Shown: piece after piece, positions 9,818 through 16,882 of the stretch
How positions within the stretch are numbered: the stretch's first letter is position 1
Layout of the letters: every line of letters begins with the position of its first letter
Source of the DNA: Paracidovorax citrulli
Lineage (GTDB): Bacteria > Pseudomonadota > Gammaproteobacteria > Burkholderiales > Burkholderiaceae_C
DNA length: 64,000 nucleotides
Reading direction: 5' to 3'
Assembly (NCBI RefSeq): GCF_900100305.1
Contig: NZ_FNEY01000001.1
Location: 186,001 to 250,000 of the forward strand
Notes under the pieces: generated by a model
The model's input: the letters and a program-made list of their open reading frames with translations, nothing else
Databases searched by the model: none
Told to the model about the DNA's origin: nothing
Made by a program: the position numbers and the translations under genes

Positions 9818-10031
9818 CCCCTACCGCGCATTCCTGGCGCTGATCCCTGCGGAGCCGCTCATGGTGGGCGAGGTGCTGGCCGCCGCCAGCGGCGTGGCCA
9901 CCGTGCAGATCATCGGCGGCGGGCAGATGCAGGCCAGGGGAGAGGCCACCGTGGGCCAACGGGTTTTTGTGCAGGGCGGCGCCATTCAAGGCACCGCCCC
10001 GTCGCTGGCGTACGTGGAGGGAGAGGCCTAG
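9807..10031 (+). CDS. last gene of phage tail operon, small beta protein
   Basis: A 74-residue protein overlapping the end of the hub-like gene by 11 bases. It has short beta-like segments separated by glycines (VATVQIIGGGQ, VGQRVFVQGGAIQ), which suggests a small OB-fold or spike-like domain of a tail tip. No export signal is present. It is the last plus-strand phage gene. Its TAG lies in the 12-bp palindrome AGGCCTAGGCCT (10024-10035), which also carries the stop of the converging gene. Function unknown. Confidence 0.55.
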   Translation: MLHNPYRAFLALIPAEPLMVGEVLAAASGVATVQIIGGGQMQARGEATVGQRVFVQGGAIQGTAPSLAYVEGEA

Positions 10032-10303
10032 GCCTGACAGCTCTGGCCCAGCCACCGGGGGTGCAGCAACATGCTGGCTTGCACCTTCACGACGGCATCG
10101 TGCAGCGGGCCGGTCAGTTCAGGTGGGTAAGCAGTGGGGGCGACATCCACCTTCCAGCTGCCGGGATCAGCGGGCGGCAGGGTGTGCGAAACCGCGAAGT
10201 AGGGGATCTGGCTCCGCAGTCCTTCGGAGCGGGGGTCATTGATCACAGCTTGGCGGACAGCCTCGCGGATCTGGTCTTCGGATTGGTAGGTGCGTTGGTC
10301 CAT
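10028..10303 (-). CDS. prophage-end cargo gene, hypothetical 91-residue protein
   Basis: A 91-residue protein read against the tail operon. A good ribosome binding site (AGGAG, 8 bases before the ATG) supports it as a real gene. The product is hydrophilic, begins MDQRTYQSEDQIREAV and has a Pro-rich middle; it lacks a signal peptide, membrane helix or known motif. It lies between the late operon and the phage terminus, where transposable phages often carry independently transcribed accessory (moron) genes. I do not recognise it; an anti-defence or host-modifying function is possible but unsupported. Confidence 0.55.
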   Translation of the reverse strand: MDQRTYQSEDQIREAVRQAVINDPRSEGLRSQIPYFAVSHTLPPADPGSWKVDVAPTAYPPELTGPLHDAVVKVQASMLLHPRWLGQSCQA

Positions 10304-10371
10304 CTCGGACTCCTAGGTGGGTTAGAGGAAGTCCCAGTCTCTTGTCACGACCACCATTCCGGGGCGGGATG

Positions 10372-10707
10372 TCAAGAATTTTTTTTATCTGTCGAGTTTC
10401 TGTCGGCCATGCGAGGCGTGCCGAGAGGAAGGCGGTCCGCGCGAACCGGAACCCAGATCCAGTAGACGCTCTTGCCGCGCTTGTAACGATGTTGTGCGAA
10501 CGTGAGCCGGGTAGGGCCGAGCTGCTGGGCCTGGATGTCCACTGTCAATCTGGACGGCTGCTCCGGTCCAGCTGGCGGCAGCGACAATTTCGCATCGGCT
10601 TCTTCAACGCCCTGCACCCAGGCAAGGTCGCCGTTGTCTTCGTAGTCCATGGCGCATTGTGTTCCGCCTGTGGATGTAGCGCCAAAGGCACAGTTAAAAA
10701 GCGCCAA
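10372..10707 (-). CDS. prophage-end cargo gene, hypothetical; start uncertain
   Basis: The frame ends at 10372 and gives up to 111 residues from a TTG at 10707, or 92 residues from an ATG at 10650. Neither start has a convincing ribosome binding site. The body (MDYEDNGDLAWVQG, later YKRGKSVYWIWVPV) looks like real protein with a beta-like, aromatic-rich C-terminal half, but I do not recognise the family. The frame stays open upstream through the 22-bp terminal repeats to a stop at 10756-10758; translated, that part looks like a signal peptide, but it holds no standard start codon. It may be a phage gene whose 5' end overlaps the phage terminus, or one cut by it. Confidence 0.4.
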   Translation of the reverse strand: MALFNCAFGATSTGGTQCAMDYEDNGDLAWVQGVEEADAKLSLPPAGPEQPSRLTVDIQAQQLGPTRLTFAQHRYKRGKSVYWIWVPVRADRLPLGTPRMADRNSTDKKNS

Positions 10708-10744
10708 AGCGAGTGTGAATACACGCCAAAGCGCGCGGCGCGCA
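10679..10744 (-). repeat. three 22-bp direct repeats, candidate Mu-like phage right end (attR)
   Basis: Read on the minus strand from 10744 inward, three units of exactly 22 bp follow each other; each ends in CTTTGGCG plus C or T and they start at 10744, 10722 and 10700. The outermost unit begins with TG, and the second contains TTCAC. Adjacent 22-bp transposase binding sites starting at a terminal TG are the known arrangement at the right end of Mu. With tail genes on one side and host genes on the other, this is the best candidate for the prophage boundary. The left end lies outside the window, so inverted copies and a target duplication could not be checked. Confidence 0.6.
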
Positions 10745-10816
10745 ATCCTCGGTGTTTACCCCTAATTCCTTCCAGCCCCCGGGCCAAGGCTGGCTGCCAC
10801 CATTCTTTTGCTGCAA

Positions 10817-10840
10817 AATAGCACGATCGTTCGTTTTATT
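10817..10840. promoter_or_regulatory. candidate operator of the TetR regulator
   Basis: A 24-bp imperfect dyad with half-sites AATAGCACGA and TCGTTTTATT around a TCGT centre; 8 of 10 positions match. It ends 10 bases before the GTG start of the TetR gene. Size and placement fit autorepression by a TetR protein. Confidence 0.6.
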
Positions 10841-10850
10841 TCCTGCTGCC

Positions 10851-11510
10851 GTGCCTCCCACTGTCTCTTCCAAAACCCAGCGTCCCGCCTCCGCGCGGGA
10901 GGGCCGTGCGCTGCAGAAAGGCCAGCAGACCAAGGCGGCCATCGTCGATGCGGCGCTGGGGCTGGCCACGCACATCGGGCTGGAGGGCCTGTCCATCGGC
11001 GCTCTGGCCGACGTGACCGGCATGAGCAAGTCGGGAGTCTTCGCCCACTTCGGCTCGCGCGAGGAACTGCAGATATCCGTCGTCCGCGAATACCACGTGC
11101 GGTTCGAGCACGAGGTGTTCTATCCCGCCATGTCGGCGCCCCGCGGATTGCCCCGCCTGCGCGCCCTGTTCGACAACTGGATGAAGCGCACCTCCATCGA
11201 GATCGACTCGGGCTGCATCTACATCAGCGGGGCCGTCGAGTTCGACGACCGGACGGGGCCGGTGCGCGACGCGCTCGCGAATTCGGTCCTCACCTGGCAC
11301 GCCGCCATGAAGCGGGCGATCGACCAGTGCAAGGAGCTGGGCGAGGTGGGCGCCGACGTGGAGTCCGAGCAGATGCTGTTCGAGATCCACGGCCTTATCC
11401 TTGCGCTGCACTACGAGGCGCGCTTCCTGCAGACGCCCGGCTCCCTGGGCCGGGCCACGGCCGGCTTCGACAACATCCTCGCCCGCTATGCCGCCAGGCC
11501 GGCGGGTTGA
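10851..11510 (+). CDS. TetR/AcrR family regulator of the beta-oxidation operon
   Basis: A 219-residue regulator from a GTG at 10851. The frame is open further upstream, but a longer start would run through the operator dyad and add an odd Phe-Pro-rich leader. The helix-turn-helix is at about residues 48-67 (LSIGALADVTGMSKSGVFAHF), a classic TetR N-terminal domain; the rest is the helical ligand-binding domain, including the TetR_C-like segment around DSGCIYISGAVEFDD. It lies 65 bp before the acyl-CoA dehydrogenase gene on the same strand, so it probably represses that operon and itself, with an acyl-CoA as likely effector. The regulatory target and ligand are inferred from context. Confidence 0.85.
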   Translation: MPPTVSSKTQRPASAREGRALQKGQQTKAAIVDAALGLATHIGLEGLSIGALADVTGMSKSGVFAHFGSREELQISVVREYHVRFEHEVFYPAMSAPRGLPRLRALFDNWMKRTSIEIDSGCIYISGAVEFDDRTGPVRDALANSVLTWHAAMKRAIDQCKELGEVGADVESEQMLFEIHGLILALHYEARFLQTPGSLGRATAGFDNILARYAARPAG

Positions 11511-11575
11511 ACGTTTTTTTCGTCTTTTCCGCCTACGCATTCCACCATCCAACGCACCGAACTAGGAGCCCATCC

Positions 11576-13381
11576 ATGCCGACCTACACGCCCCCCCTGC
11601 GCGACATGCAATTCGTCCTCCACGAGGTTTTCCGGGTCACGGAGGAGTTCAAGGCGATCCCGCGCCATGCGGAGGTGGATGCCGACACCGTGAATGCCGT
11701 GCTGGAAGAGGCCGGCAAGTTCGCCGCGGGCGTGGCGTTCCCGCTCAACATGAGCGGCGACGAGGAGGGCTGCACGCTGGACAAGGCCACGCACGAAGTG
11801 ACCACGCCCAAGGGCTTCAAGGATGCCTACGCGCAGTATGTGGAAGGCGGCTGGGCGGCGCTGTCGTGCGATCCGGAGTATGGCGGCCAGGGCCTGCCGT
11901 TCGTCGTGAACCAGTGCCTCTATGAAATGCTCAACAGCGCCAACCAGGCCTGGACCATGTATCCGGGGCTGTCGCACGGCGCCTACGAGGCGTTGCATGC
12001 GCACGGGACCGAAGAGCAGAAGAAGCTCTACCTGCCCAAGCTCACCAGCGGCGAATGGACCGGCACCATGTGCCTGACCGAGCCCCACTGCGGCACCGAC
12101 CTGGGCCTGCTGCGCACCAGGGCCGAGCCCGTGGCCGGCGCGCCCGAGGGTACGTACAAGATCACGGGCAACAAGATCTTCATCAGCGCGGGCGAACATG
12201 ATTTCACCGAGAACATCGTGCACCTGGTGCTCGCCCGCCTGCCGGATGCGCCGAAGGGCAGCAAGGGCATCAGCCTGTTCGTGGTGCCCAAGTACAAGGT
12301 GAACGCCGACGGCTCGATCGGCGAGCGCAACCCGATCTATTGCACGGGCCTGGAGCACAAGATGGGCATCCATGGCAACGCCACCGCCCAGATCTCCATC
12401 GACGGCGCCATCGGCACGCTGGTGGGCCAGCCGCACAAGGGCCTGCAGGCCATGTTCGTGATGATGAACGCCGCCCGCCTGGGCGTGGGCAACCAGTCGC
12501 TGGGCCTGACCGAAGTGGCTTTCCAGAACGCGCTGGCCTATGCCAAGGACCGCATCCAGATGCGCAGCCTGTCGGGCACGAAGGCCAAGGACAAGGAGGC
12601 CGATCCGATCATCGTGCACCCCGACGTGCGCAAGATGCTGCTCACGGCCAAGGCCTACGCCGAAGGCGCCCGCGCGCTGCAGATCTACTGCACGCTGCTG
12701 CTGGACAAGGCGCACAGCCATCCCGACGAGAAGGTGCGCAAGGACAGTGATGAACTCGTGGCGCTGCTCACGCCCATCGTGAAGGCCTTCATCACCGACA
12801 ACGGGCATATTTCCACCAATGCCTGCATGCAGGTCTTCGGTGGCCACGGCTTCATCAAGGAATGGGGCATGGAGCAGTTCGTGCGGGACAACCGCATCAA
12901 CATGATCTACGAAGGCACGAACACCGTGCAGTCGCTGGACCTGCTGGGCCGCAAGATCCTCGGCAACAACGGCGCCACGCTCAAGAAGTTCGGCAAGCTC
13001 GTGGGCAAGCTGGTCGAGGAAGAGGGCGTGAACGAGAAGATGGCCGAGTTCATCAACCCCATCGCCTACCTGGGCGACCAGATGACGAAGTTCACCACCG
13101 AGATCGGCTTCAAGGGTTTCCAGAACCCCGACGAGGTGGGCGCCGCGGCCGTGGACTACCTGCGTGTGGCGGGTCACCTGGTGTTCGGCTACATGTTCGC
13201 CCGCATGGCCCAGGTGGCCCTGCGGGAGATCGCTGCCGGCAATACCGACCCGTTCTACCAGGCCAAGCTGCAGACGGCGCGCTTCTACTTCGCCAAGCTG
13301 TTCCCCGAGACGGCGACCCTGATGCGTACCGCGCGCACCGGTGCCAAGCCGCTGATGGACACGGACGCCGCCCTGGCGTGA
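11576..13381 (+). CDS. acyl-CoA dehydrogenase (FadE/DmdC-like, ~600 residues)
   Basis: A 601-residue FAD enzyme for the first step of fatty-acid beta-oxidation, forming trans-2-enoyl-CoA. Landmarks are the N-terminal extension of the long subfamily, the GTMCLTEPHCGTDLG flavin-binding segment near residue 163, and YEGTN with Glu446 as the likely catalytic base. The last 120 residues form the extra C-terminal domain seen in the 3-methylmercaptopropionyl-CoA dehydrogenase-type branch. The start has the ribosome binding site TAGGAG. It heads an operon with dehydrogenase/hydratase, thiolase and thioesterase genes. Chain-length preference cannot be read from sequence. Confidence 0.93.
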   Translation: MPTYTPPLRDMQFVLHEVFRVTEEFKAIPRHAEVDADTVNAVLEEAGKFAAGVAFPLNMSGDEEGCTLDKATHEVTTPKGFKDAYAQYVEGGWAALSCDPEYGGQGLPFVVNQCLYEMLNSANQAWTMYPGLSHGAYEALHAHGTEEQKKLYLPKLTSGEWTGTMCLTEPHCGTDLGLLRTRAEPVAGAPEGTYKITGNKIFISAGEHDFTENIVHLVLARLPDAPKGSKGISLFVVPKYKVNADGSIGERNPIYCTGLEHKMGIHGNATAQISIDGAIGTLVGQPHKGLQAMFVMMNAARLGVGNQSLGLTEVAFQNALAYAKDRIQMRSLSGTKAKDKEADPIIVHPDVRKMLLTAKAYAEGARALQIYCTLLLDKAHSHPDEKVRKDSDELVALLTPIVKAFITDNGHISTNACMQVFGGHGFIKEWGMEQFVRDNRINMIYEGTNTVQSLDLLGRKILGNNGATLKKFGKLVGKLVEEEGVNEKMAEFINPIAYLGDQMTKFTTEIGFKGFQNPDEVGAAAVDYLRVAGHLVFGYMFARMAQVALREIAAGNTDPFYQAKLQTARFYFAKLFPETATLMRTARTGAKPLMDTDAALA

Positions 13382-13428
13382 CCCCGTCGCCCCGGCCTTC
13401 ATTTCAATCAGACCACAGGGATGCCGCT

Positions 13429-13863
13429 ATGAGAACCGCTTTGTTGGCTATTGCCTTGGCAGCCGCCGCGCTGCCCTCCTGGGCCCAGATGTCCCCGGTG
13501 GGGACATGGCGCAGCATCGATGACAAGACTGGCGAGGCGAAGGCCGAGATCCGCATCACCGAGGCGGATGGCGCGCTGTCGGGCCGCATCGAAAAGTCGC
13601 TCAAGAAAGACACCCAGCCCGGCGCCACGTGCCAGGAATGCACCGATGACCGCAAGGGCCAGCCCATCGCCGGGCTGGAGATCATCCGCGGCGGCAAGAA
13701 GGCCGAAGGCAAGGACCTGTGGGAAGGGGGCAAGATCCTCGACCCCGAGAATGGCAAGGAATACCGTGCCAGCTTCACGCCCATCGACGGCGGCGCCAGG
13801 CTGGAAGTGCGCGGCTACCTGGGGCCCTTCTGGCGCACGCAGGTCTGGCAGCGCGTGCAGTAA
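13429..13863 (+). CDS. DUF2147 family secreted protein
   Basis: A 144-residue protein with a clear signal peptide (MRTALLAIALAAAALPSWAQ, cleavage after about residue 20). The mature part begins with PVGTWRSIDDKTGEAKAEI and continues with GLEIIRG, LDPENGKEYRA and a closing YLGPFWRTQVWQR, the pattern of DUF2147 proteins. Two cysteines (about residues 65 and 68) could form a disulphide. It is a periplasmic or secreted protein of unknown function. It sits 47 bp after the acyl-CoA dehydrogenase and 20 bp before the bifunctional enzyme, so it is most likely co-transcribed with beta-oxidation genes, although it acts in another compartment. Confidence 0.85.
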   Translation: MRTALLAIALAAAALPSWAQMSPVGTWRSIDDKTGEAKAEIRITEADGALSGRIEKSLKKDTQPGATCQECTDDRKGQPIAGLEIIRGGKKAEGKDLWEGGKILDPENGKEYRASFTPIDGGARLEVRGYLGPFWRTQVWQRVQ

Positions 13864-13883
13864 CCCATTCACGAGAAACCACC

Positions 13884-16307
13884 ATGTCCCGATTCCAAGT
13901 GAAGAAAGTCGCCGTGCTCGGCGCGGGCGTGATGGGCGCGCAGATCGCCGCCCACCTCGCCAACGTGAAGGTGCCCGTGGTGCTGTTCGACCTGCCTGCC
14001 AAGGAAGGCCCGAAGAACGGCATCGTCACCAAGGCCGTCGAGGGCCTGAAAAAGCTCAAGCCCTCGCCGCTGGGCGTGGCGGACGATGCCGCGCTGATCG
14101 GCCAGGCCAACTACGAAGAACACCTGGAGCAGCTGCGCGGCTGCGACCTCATCATCGAGGCGATCGCCGAGCGCATGGACTGGAAGCTCGACCTCTACAG
14201 GAAGATCGCGCCCTTCGTCGCGCCGAACGCCATCGTGGCGTCCAATACCTCGGGCCTGTCGATCACGAAGCTCTCCGAGGCGCTGCCCGATGCGATCAAG
14301 CCGCGCTTCTGCGGCATCCACTTCTTCAACCCGCCGCGCTACATGACGCTGGTGGAGTTGATCGACACGCCCACCACCAAGGCGGAAGTGCTGGACCAGC
14401 TCGAAGCCTTCGTCACGAGCGGCCTGGGCAAGGGCGTGGTGCGCGCGCACGACACGCCCAACTTCATCGCCAACCGCGTCGGCATCGCCGGCATGCTGGC
14501 GACGATGAAGGAGGTGGAGAATTTCGGCCTCACCTACGACGTGGTGGACGACCTCACGGGCAAGAAGCTGGGGCGCGCTTCCAGCGGCACCTTCCGCACG
14601 GCCGACGTGGTGGGGCTCGATACGATGGCGCACGTCATCAAGACGCTGCAGGACAACCTGTCCGAAGAGACCGACCCGTTCTACGGCAGCTTCGGCACGC
14701 CCGAGGTGCTGAACAAACTCATCGAGATGAAGCACCTGGGCCAGAAGTCCAAGGCCGGCTTCTACAAGAAGGTGGGCCGGGATATCCTGCGTTTCGACCT
14801 GTCCGAAGGCGACTACGTGCCCGGCGGCCAGAAGGCCGACGAGGTCTATGGCCGCATGCTGAAGAAGCCCGCCGCGGAGCGCCTGAAGCTGCTGCGCAAT
14901 GCCGAGGGTGCGCAGGGCCGTTTCCTGTGGGCGATCCTGCGCAACAGCTTCCACTACGCCGCCGTGCATCTGGCAACGATTGCCGACAACGCGCGTGACG
15001 TGGACCAGGCGATGCGCTGGGGCTTCGGCATGAAGCAGGGCCCGTTCGAGCTGTGGCAGGAGGCCGGCTGGCTCGAGGTGGCGAAGATGATCCAGGAGGA
15101 CATCGACGCGGGCACGGCGCTCAGCAAGGCGCCGCTGCCCGAGTGGGTGTTCAAGGGGCCGGTGGCCGAGGCCGGCGGCGTGCACACCGCCGAAGGATCG
15201 TGGAGCGCGTCGAAGTCGAAGTTCGTTCCGCGCCGCCAGCTGCCTGTCTATGAGCGCCAGCACTTCCCCGAGCGCCTGCTGGGCGAGAGCAATCTGCCCG
15301 ACTGGCGCACGGCCGGCACGACGGTGTCCGAATCCGACGCGCTGCGCACCTGGACGCTCGATAAGGATCGAGGCTCCTCCGGTGGCCGGATTCTCATCGC
15401 CAGCATCAAGAGCAAGATGCATGCGATCAGCCCCGACGTGATGGAAGGGCTGATGGAGGCCATCGACACCGCCGAGCGCGACTACGACGGCCTGGTGATC
15501 TGGTCCGGCGACGCGCCCTTCAGCGTGGGCGCCGACCTGCAGGCCACCATGCCGGCCTTCGTCGTGGCCGGCGTCTCGGCGATCGAAGGCGTCGAGCAGG
15601 AGCTGCAGAACCTGATGCTGCGCCTGCGCTATGCCCAGGTGCCGGTGGTGTCTGCCATCCACGGCATGGCGCTGGGCGGCGGCTGCGAGCTGGCCGTCTA
15701 TTCGTCGCGCCGCGTGGCCCACATGGAAAGCTATATCGGCCTGGTCGAGGTGGGCGTGGGCCTGGTGCCGGGCGCTGGCGGGCTGACCTACATCGCCCGC
15801 CGCGCGGCGGAGAATGCCGCGGCCTCCACGGGCAAGGACCTGCTGCCCTTCCTCACGGAGGGTTTCACCGCCGCCGCGATGGCCAAGGTGGGAACCAGCG
15901 CGCTGGAATCGCGCAAGCTCGGCTACCTGCTGGAGAGCGACATCGTCGTGCCGCACAAGGACGAGGTGCTGTTCGTGGCGCTGAACGAGGCGAAGGCCAT
16001 GGCCGCCAGCGGCTGGCGCGCGCCGAACAAGCGCCTCTTCCCGGTCGCCGGGCGCAGCGGCATCGCCACCATCCGCGGCTCGCTGGTGAACATGCGCGAC
16101 GGTGGCTTCATCAGCGACCACGACCAGCACATCGCCACGCTGATCGCCGAAATTGTCTGCGGCGGCGATGTGGATGCCGGCACGCTGGTGAGCGAGGAGT
16201 ACCTGATGGCGCTGGAGCGCAAGGCGTTCTGCGCGCTCATCCAGCATCCCAAGACGCAGGAGCGCATCCTGGGCATGCTGAACACCGGCAAGCCGGTACG
16301 CAATTGA
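13884..16307 (+). CDS. 3-hydroxyacyl-CoA dehydrogenase / enoyl-CoA hydratase
   Basis: An 807-residue fusion enzyme for beta-oxidation steps two and three. The NAD-binding Rossmann fold comes first (GAGVMGAQIAAHLAN at about residues 11-25), followed by the HFFNPPRYM segment with the catalytic His near residue 146 and the 3HCDH C-terminal domains. The hydratase/crotonase domain is at the C-terminus (about residues 500-740), with the oxyanion-hole segment MALGGGCELAVYSS near residue 600. This order, dehydrogenase first, is that of FadN-like enzymes and is the reverse of E. coli FadB. The start is the ATG 20 bp after the DUF2147 gene. A role as trifunctional partner of the nearby thiolase is inferred. 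Confidence 0.92.
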   Translation: MSRFQVKKVAVLGAGVMGAQIAAHLANVKVPVVLFDLPAKEGPKNGIVTKAVEGLKKLKPSPLGVADDAALIGQANYEEHLEQLRGCDLIIEAIAERMDWKLDLYRKIAPFVAPNAIVASNTSGLSITKLSEALPDAIKPRFCGIHFFNPPRYMTLVELIDTPTTKAEVLDQLEAFVTSGLGKGVVRAHDTPNFIANRVGIAGMLATMKEVENFGLTYDVVDDLTGKKLGRASSGTFRTADVVGLDTMAHVIKTLQDNLSEETDPFYGSFGTPEVLNKLIEMKHLGQKSKAGFYKKVGRDILRFDLSEGDYVPGGQKADEVYGRMLKKPAAERLKLLRNAEGAQGRFLWAILRNSFHYAAVHLATIADNARDVDQAMRWGFGMKQGPFELWQEAGWLEVAKMIQEDIDAGTALSKAPLPEWVFKGPVAEAGGVHTAEGSWSASKSKFVPRRQLPVYERQHFPERLLGESNLPDWRTAGTTVSESDALRTWTLDKDRGSSGGRILIASIKSKMHAISPDVMEGLMEAIDTAERDYDGLVIWSGDAPFSVGADLQATMPAFVVAGVSAIEGVEQELQNLMLRLRYAQVPVVSAIHGMALGGGCELAVYSSRRVAHMESYIGLVEVGVGLVPGAGGLTYIARRAAENAAASTGKDLLPFLTEGFTAAAMAKVGTSALESRKLGYLLESDIVVPHKDEVLFVALNEAKAMAASGWRAPNKRLFPVAGRSGIATIRGSLVNMRDGGFISDHDQHIATLIAEIVCGGDVDAGTLVSEEYLMALERKAFCALIQHPKTQERILGMLNTGKPVRN

Positions 16308-16315
16308 CCTCCCGC

Positions 16316-16837
16316 ATGACCGCCGTCCCCGCCGCCTCTTTCGCGCCGAACCGCCTGCAACTGCAGCTGGAACAGGTGGACGAGTTCCCGGAGTTCCTGC
16401 GCCCCTGGGTGCGCAACCTGGTGCTGCGGCGCGCCGTGCCGTTCACGAAGACGGCGCGCGTGGAGTTCGTCGAGATGTCGCCGCACCGCGTGGAAGTGCG
16501 CCTGCCCAACGTGCAGCGCGTGCAGAACCACATCGGCGGCATCCATGCCTCGGCCATGAACCTGCTGGCCGAGACGGCCACCGGCATGGCCGTCGGGCTG
16601 AACGTGCGGGACGACTGCGTGCCGCTCGCCAAGGACATGAAGATGGCCTTCCGCCAGCGTGCCAAGGGCGCGCTGCGCGCGGTGGCGGTGCTCACCGACG
16701 CGCAGCGCCAGGCGATGCGGGACGCCGACAAGGGCGAGCTGCAGGTGCCGGTCACGGTGACGGACGAGTCCGGGGCCGAGCCGGTGCAATGCGAATTCAC
16801 GTGGGCCTGGGTTCCCTCCAGCCGCCCCGCCAGGTAA
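16316..16837 (+). CDS. DUF4442 family hotdog-fold protein (thioesterase-like)
   Basis: A 173-residue protein from the ATG at 16316; a TTG at 16304 would overlap the preceding gene and give four more residues. The sequence matches the single-hotdog DUF4442 pattern, with a helix around NHIGGIHASAMNLLAETATG and following strands. These proteins are related to acyl-CoA thioesterases. Its place between the bifunctional beta-oxidation enzyme and the thiolase suggests hydrolysis or binding of an acyl-CoA intermediate. The catalytic residue is not obvious, so activity is inferred from the fold family and context. Confidence 0.75.
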   Translation: MTAVPAASFAPNRLQLQLEQVDEFPEFLRPWVRNLVLRRAVPFTKTARVEFVEMSPHRVEVRLPNVQRVQNHIGGIHASAMNLLAETATGMAVGLNVRDDCVPLAKDMKMAFRQRAKGALRAVAVLTDAQRQAMRDADKGELQVPVTVTDESGAEPVQCEFTWAWVPSSRPAR

Positions 16838-16882
16838 ACGATTGACTGACCGATCGACGGATCGATTGAAGGAGCCTTCTCC

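Noticed and set aside
10679-10744. Short CRISPR-like array
   Set aside because: The units are directly adjacent with no spacers of constant length and no cas genes nearby; a transposase binding array fits better.
10545-10787. 80-residue minus-strand frame in the phage-end region
   Set aside because: Overlaps the better supported 10372 frame in another phase, with Arg-rich, motif-free translation and no ribosome binding site.
10300-10850. tRNA gene as phage attachment site
   Set aside because: No cloverleaf or conserved tRNA sequence is present near the prophage end.
11486-13402. 638-residue open frame antisense to the acyl-CoA dehydrogenase
   Set aside because: The forward gene has clear family motifs; the antisense translation is a His/Arg/Gly/Leu-rich shadow.
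13869-16247. 792-residue open frame antisense to the bifunctional beta-oxidation enzyme
   Set aside because: Shadow of a gene with clear catalytic motifs; no start signals.
16838-16882. GATCGA/GATTGA-type words before the thiolase gene as a second TetR operator
   Set aside because: The words do not match the half-sites of the 10817 dyad, and the region is only 45 bp inside an operon; looks like simple repeat drift.
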